A stretch of 64,000 nucleotides of DNA, from the NCBI GenBank assembly GCA_902702965.1, contig CACRXP010000002.1, forward strand, positions 4,385,589 through 4,449,588, written 5' to 3'. The notes under the pieces were generated by a model. That model was not told the DNA's origin. It saw nothing but the letters and a program-made list of their open reading frames with translations, and ran no database searches. The position numbers were made by a program, and so were the translations under genes. Of the stretch, positions 59,331-64,000 are shown in pieces. The DNA comes from Spirometra erinaceieuropaei (taxonomy: Eukaryota > Platyhelminthes > Cestoda > Diphyllobothriidea > Diphyllobothriidae). Numbering within the stretch: position 1 is the stretch's first letter; every line of letters begins with the position of its first letter.

Positions 59331-59582
59331 ATGGTAGGGGGCGCTCACTGATCTTTCTTACAGAACTCACTCGTTCCGTTGTGCCTTATGGGCTCTCTCT
59401 CGAGCCCAATCAGCAGCCGCACAGTGGCGCATGATAAAGACAGTATGTTATCACCGACAAAGACAAGAGAGATTGGAATGGCCATTTCTGGCTTATTAGC
59501 CGTCGTCAACCCGTTACACCTAACCCCGAAGTGTGGAACACCTGAGGCTCGAACTCACGACCTGTTTGTTAGAAGTCCATGC
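59331..59582 (-). repeat. tRNA-derived SINE, inverted copy
   Basis: Read on the minus strand: a tRNA-like head end with GTGAGTTCGAGCCTC (B box) and GTTCCACACTTCGGGG, then the body AATAAGCCAGAAATGGCC, CGCCACTGTGCGGCTG, GGGCTCGAGAGAGAGCCC, and the tail GAGCGCCCCCTACCATTA with a TA-rich end. Confidence 0.85.
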
Positions 59583-59757
59583 CCGGCTGAAGACGGCTAA
59601 TAAGCCAGAAAAGGTTTTTCCAGTCCCCCTCGGTGATAACATACTGTCTATATCATGCGCCACTGTGCGGCTGTTTGTTGGGCTCGAGAGAGAGCCCGTA
59701 AGGCACAACGGAACGAGAGAGTTCCGTAAGAAAGATCGGTGAGCGCCCCCTACCATT
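59583..59757 (+). repeat. SINE body, headless, head-to-head with the previous copy
   Basis: Begins TGAAGACGGCTAATAAGCC directly at the head of the inverted copy and runs through the same body and tail. The pair forms a palindrome over 59331-59757. Confidence 0.85.
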
Positions 59758-59788
59758 GTGTATTCCCGATCGAAACCGACAGGACAAC

Positions 59789-59963
59789 GGGCTCATGGTT
59801 CAGTGGTTAGAGGCGTGGACTTCTAACTAACAGGTCGCGAGTTCGAGCCTCGGGTGTTCCACACTTCGGGGTTGGGTATGATTGGCTAAAGACGACTAAT
59901 AAGCCAGAAATTGCCATTCCAGTCTCCCTTGTCTTTGTCGGTAATAACATACTGTATGTATAT
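59789..59963 (+). repeat. tRNA-derived SINE with intact Pol III boxes
   Basis: Box A TGGTTCAGTGG (59796-59806) and box B AGTTCGAGCC (59840-59849) fit the polymerase III internal promoter consensus with proper spacing. The acceptor arms do not pair, so it is a SINE head and not a tRNA gene. Body: GTTCCACACTTCGGGG, ACGACTAATAAGCCAGAA, TTTGTCGGTAATAACATA, then a TA-rich tail. The loop region TTCTAACTAA is longer than in a tRNA. Confidence 0.85.
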
Positions 59964-60934
59964 TTAATATATATACATTTAACATTAACGAGGTCACATT
60001 GTCGGTGAATGTGCCAATGGCACCATCATTGAGTCACATTCTCGTGCACTTGAACGGCAAAAGACACGCAAAATATGGCCTCCAGCCGCTTGCGATCTTA
60101 ATTACTGACGTTTGTTGCTGTTTGGGCCGCTCCCACTTAGCTTCCTTGTTTTCGGCTGACGGCCGCCAGCGCTTTTAGCCACACGCTCATGTGGACCCCC
60201 ATGCAGCATCACCCTCCATTGAAGTCCGTTTTCGCCACCTCTACACAATGCCGGACACTGTGGAACGTGCAACAAGACGTCTCAGTGCTACCGAGCTAAT
60301 GCGACAGGGTCATGTCAACACATGTACACAAAGACATTCAGGTTCTAAACGGAAGTCTTTACTTCGATACCAATTATGAGGGCGTCAGGAGTAAAAACTC
60401 ATTCTCGTTCAGACATGCCATCTGTTTGACAGTGCATTCCTGAATCTTGTTTGTTCGCACCTTAGACAACAGCTAGGGACTACGCACAGCCCCAAATCCC
60501 GCTTAGGATGTCCTCAAAATGTCTTCTATTAAGCGGTGCTTTGGTTTAATTATGACAGTCAAAGTTAATTTGTTCCCTTGTTGGTATTGACCTGACGCTT
60601 TATTTGATTTGATGAGACCTTCAGGCAACTGCCGTTCTTTGGCTTTATTGTGGCAACCGACTTCCAATGGTGGTCCAACAGCATAAACAAGTTCTACGCT
60701 CAAAGCAGGCTTCGCAATTTGAATTCGAGCCACCGTCTCCGGATTCCAAGTAATGACTCAATAAAGCCATATTTTTAGGGGATATATATATATATATTTA
60801 CACGCATATACAGCGAATGGGCATTCACCAATCAGGTAAGAAGACGTGCAGGTCCCTTTGCAAGTTGGAGGTATTTGCATCAAGACCAGTGATATAGGCT
60901 GAGACTAGAATGCCGATAAGGGCGGATAGACTAA
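59964..60934. other. Unassigned interval, partly GC-rich
   Basis: Frames of 62 (60191-60379 +) and 76 codons (60503-60733 -) have no motif. A (TA)n microsatellite lies at about 60782-60798. Confidence 0.4.
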
Positions 60935-61225
60935 GACGTTCATTTCTGGCTTATTACCCGTCGTCAACCAGTCCTTTCTTACCCCAGGCCTAGACGACCT
61001 GGAATGCGAACGTGGGACTTTTGGTCATTAAGTGTGATGGAGGACAACGTTTCGCCATGTAGCCATGAGCCTGTTTGCCTGTCAGTTGTCACCGAAAATA
61101 GTCGCTGTGGGAGAAAATCTTTCCTTGAACGTGGCATGACTACCTGATGACGTTAAACATGCAGAAATGGTCCTCATAGTCTCCATAGTCTCCATCGGTA
61201 CTCCTTTATCTTCACATATATTTGC
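60935..61225 (-). repeat. SINE fragment pair, diverged
   Basis: CATTTCTGGCTTATTACCCGTCGTCAACC and a CTGGAATGCGAACGTGGG stretch fit an inverted SINE head and body (60940-61040). After about 60 bases ATGCAGAAATGGTCC and AGTCTCC...ATCGGTA resemble a forward SINE body. Another inverted pair, more decayed. Confidence 0.5.
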
Positions 61226-61798
61226 ATGTATACATATTTATTTCACGCATACCCTAGACACCGGGCACGCTTTCGCTTTGGACAGAACTCGGATTGTCGG
61301 TGTCTGCCCTTTCAATAAAGGTCAAAAAGTTCCTCAAGGCCATGCACTCGGGTGAATCATGTATCAACCGCCACATCGAGTTGGACGTCGCGTACAAAAG
61401 TTTCAAAGAGAAATGGGAGAGACCAGATCCAATCAGAACAGAATGACGCAGATAGCTGCCGCTCACTGGCGCAGTCGCCAAACAACTATTGATTTTCAAG
61501 AATACTTCTAGATGTTTAGTGCTGTGGACACATTTGCTCTCCGTCTGCCTCTGACGACGACCTGGGGAACCAGCTTCGAAAATATAAGCAATAAATTCTT
61601 TTTTCCAAAGAACACCTTCGACTCCAACTGATATTTCTTGGGATGCATACTTTCCAATACGTTTATTTCTATGTAATGAAATCAGAATCTGTCTGCGGAA
61701 AACGGACCATGCGGGAGTTGTTCTAAATCAGCAGGGGGGAGGGGGCAGATTAGGTTATTTCACGCGCTACCCAGCTGTGACCAATAGCAAATGCCTAC
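61226..61798. other. Interval without a recognisable gene
   Basis: Two opposed short frames at 61167-61499 show no motif. A G-run (GGGGGGAGGGGGC-like) lies near 61734-61747. Confidence 0.4.
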
Positions 61799-62413
61799 GT
61801 ACAGTAGGTAGGCTAACTTATGAAATGTCAACCGAAATTTCGAAATGCGTTCTTGCGTCGAAAATACTAATTAAGTAGGGTTGTGAAACTCATCATCATG
61901 AAGCATAACTCTAGAATGCTCCAGTTACCCCAGGGTGTCGGCTTTCAAATGAACTTATTTTCGACTGCATATACGAACTATACTCTGCAAGAAGTGACTA
62001 TATAATTTACATGGAATTTTCTCATTGATTTTCGATGCCCTTGAAAATGCAATTATATTTCGTGGAAAACATGCATAAATATATTCATTCTTTCACTCTT
62101 TCGGTATAAAATGGCATCTTCTTCTGATTTCGTTCTCGAAAAAAGTGTATATTTCGGTCTAAAAAAGCTTTTCTAGTTCCCGAATAATTTAAAAGCCGAC
62201 CTGCTGTTACACTTGCATCCGGGGTTTCAAAACTACAAGCCGTATATTTTCCCTGGACGGAAAAGAATGCATTTTTCTACGGTATGGGGTTCATTAATTT
62301 AAACAGTGGATTTGAGCAACATTGTTTGCTTCACAAGCCACATTAGCAAATGCAGATACATGAAGTTTTATGAATGGCCATTTCATGGTATTAAAAAATC
62401 TCACAATACGAAA
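61799..62413 (-). repeat. R1 repeat, copy c (inverted)
   Basis: Read inverted it follows R1 from the CTACTGTA end (61799) to the ACAGTTT start (62413), nearly full length, with CCCTGAGG-, GCAGAGTATAG- and CATGAAATATAATTG-equivalents in order. It abuts a forward R1 copy, forming a palindrome. Confidence 0.85.
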
Positions 62414-62575
62414 CTGTTTGAAAACCAACTTATACTATTTTTTGAGTACAAAATCGGAAAAAGGCGTGAGTTTTTAACGAACAAGTAAAATAATTAATAT
62501 TTTTGTACATGTTTTCCACGGAATATAATTGAATTTTTAAGGGAATTAAAATTCAATTAGAGAATTCCATGCTAA

Positions 62576-62582
62576 TTAAGTA
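62576..62582 (+). repeat. Target-site duplication of R2 (TAAGTAG)
   Basis: TAAGTAG stands immediately before R2 and again right after it (about 62801-62807). The uninterrupted R1 copy a has a single TTAAGTAGTCATT here (near 787), which shows that R2 inserted into R1. Confidence 0.75.
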
Positions 62583-62800
62583 GCTTAGTATTGTGTTGTC
62601 AGTACGGTAAATCATTGCACAATTCTATACTACTTGTAGCCTGTTGGTGGTTTGTGAATATTACGCGGTTATTCCGCAGTATCTGATGGATTTCGGCTCA
62701 AATATTCATATCAAACTTTGGACCGTTCCCGCAAAGGTCGGTTTCGAAAGATTTGCTCCAAGTTCGCGCATTAATTTCGTCGGAAATTAAACAAGGTAAG
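62583..62800 (+). repeat. R2 repeat inserted in R1
   Basis: Runs from CTTAGTATTG to AAATTAAACAAGG and matches 58948-59157. The empty site in other R1 copies defines its ends. A 7-bp duplication without terminal inversions leaves the class open: a short retroposed element or a non-TIR DNA element. Confidence 0.85.
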
Positions 62801-63001
62801 TAGTCATTTCTTGCAGAGTGTAGTTCTTGCATGCAGCCGCACGTAAGTTCATTCGAAAGTCGACACCCTGAGGTAACTATATCATTACAGAATTATGCTG
62901 CATTATGATTTGTTTTACAATCCTACTTAATTAATCTTTTCGAAACGAGAACGCATTGCAAAATTTCGGGCGATATTTTATGAGTTAGCCCACCTACTGT
63001 A

Positions 63002-64000
63002 TGCGGGTGTGCCGGCACGCCTGGACGCACGGCCACTCTTTACCCTCAATCTGTTGTCTCTCCCGTCTACGGTTCTATGGACTTTATCTTGGCAGTGGAC
63101 CCGGGAGGCTGCTGGTGGAGAGTACGTTAGGTGCGGCGCAATTCACTGGGACTTTAAACTAATGCATGCCTTATCCATCATTCCTACGCCCATCCTGGTC
63201 TTTGGTACGCTGTTGACATGGTTCATAATGACGACCGGGCTGCCGTTCTCAGACTGCTACAAATAAACCGCCCAGTTTTCTCTGTAAATAATGATAACAG
63301 TGTCACCTACCCAACGCCTCCCAATCAGAGGACTTGGAACCTAGTGAAAACGAAGACATATTTGAAAGGACAAATAGTTCATTAGTGAGTTTTCTCTTTA
63401 AAAAAAACATTTCGTCAACGTAAACTGTACTCTGTTTGACTCTTTCAAAATATTGCTAATAGCTGGAAAACGTGTGCATATGCACTCTGAGAACAGTCAG
63501 AATGGTTATGCATGAAGGTGCATGTGTCTATGGGTGACTGGCGGCATGCGATTTTGTCGGTTTACATTTGGACTTCGTAGGAGGCACTGAGCCAGTGGTG
63601 GGGTGGGCTGAGAAAGAGAGACCTCAAGAGAGAGAGAGTAGTTTGGACGGCGCAAGAGATGGTCCGTTTGCGCAAATTCACATAAATTTAGGCAAGGGAA
63701 CTTCAGGCTGCTTGACTGCTCGGAGTGTGGAGAGAGGGGGAGGGAGGAGGGGAAAGAACGTCTAGTTTACGCAGTTAAGGGGGCAGGCCGTTTGTAGGAC
63801 GTTTAATGTTGGTTTGCAAGAGTGGAAAAACGGGCGGGGAGCGAGAGAGAGAGGAGCCAACGTGTTTCTCCAACGCGCGGCCTTGTATGCAATTTGCCAC
63901 GCTTCCGGTAAAATCGAAATGATGATTGAAATGGTTGTATGTGTGTGCGTGTGGGGATGGTGATCGTGGCGGTGGTAGGAGCGGCGGTCGAAAAGGAGCT
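63002..64000. other. GC-rich and GA-rich end region, no gene recognised
   Basis: A GC-rich block (63005-63275) with an 85-codon frame of no known family, an AT-rich spacer, then GAGAGA runs (63610-63650 and 63845-63855) and GGGGAGGGAGG-type purine tracts near 63730-63760. Simple-sequence expansion is the main visible feature. Confidence 0.45.

Larger units (their letters stand above)
62414..63001 (+). repeat. R1 repeat, copy d, 5'-truncated, split by R2
   Basis: Starts at the position equal to about 630 of copy a (AAAACCxAxTTATACT) and continues to CTACTGTA, interrupted by R2 at 62583-62800. So the forward half lacks the first ~270 bases of R1. Confidence 0.85.

Noticed and set aside
1..64000. 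CRISPR array or bacterial operon
   Set aside because: No regularly spaced short repeats and no tightly packed co-directional frames; the sequence is clearly eukaryotic.

Overview
The window looks like nuclear DNA of a flatworm, most likely a diphyllobothriidean tapeworm. It is AT-rich, has no long open host gene and no bacterial-style gene packing, and is studded with decayed Penelope-like elements (PLEs) whose endonuclease tails I recognise, from memory of the family, as typical of tapeworm and fluke genomes. This placement is inference; I could not run a search. I found no host protein-coding gene I can name. Most open frames are short and resemble nothing I know.

The best-preserved feature is a PLE at 31123-33665 on the minus strand. 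It has a reverse transcriptase (RT) of the PLE type, then a GIY-YIG endonuclease in the same frame broken by two TGA stops. It is flanked by inverted ~272-bp terminal repeats (pLTRs), each holding a hammerhead-ribozyme motif, with a short tail at one end and an 11-bp target-site duplication.

Other PLE pieces are older: a 3' remnant at the very start (5-356), an RT relic at 1220-2420 (+), a second-family RT/endonuclease relic at 3105-4300 (-), endonuclease tails at 11122-11540, 20790-21235, 36235-36780 and 39595-39810 (+), and 3' or hammerhead remnants at 47640-47940 (+) and 52922-52985 (-). At 20608-21511 an endonuclease-only copy lies between nested inverted repeats. A decayed LINE RT lies at 26018-26650 (+).

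The rest is mostly short repeats. R1 (~630 bp) occurs at 357-993, 39900-40532, 61799-62413 (-) and 62414-63001, with diverged copies elsewhere. R2 (~215 bp) occurs three times, once inserted inside an R1 copy with a 7-bp duplication. tRNA-derived SINEs cluster at 58.5-61.1 kb, many as head-to-head or tail-to-tail palindromes. A second tRNA-like inverted pair lies at 46993-47238.

Region by region: 0-4.8 kb PLE graveyard plus R1; 4.8-20.6 kb mostly unassigned AT-rich DNA with one PLE tail; 20.6-21.5 kb endonuclease mini-element; 22.7-26.7 kb decayed LINE and inverted repeats; 28.8-30.2 kb R3 pair; 31.1-33.7 kb main PLE; 36-40.5 kb PLE tails, SINE and R1; 40.5-58.5 kb mostly unassigned with a tRNA-like palindrome and PLE/R1 scraps; 58.5-63 kb SINE/R1/R2 nest; 63-64 kb G-rich and GA-rich DNA. 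The elements do not form a pathway; together they record repeated retroelement insertion, inversion and decay.
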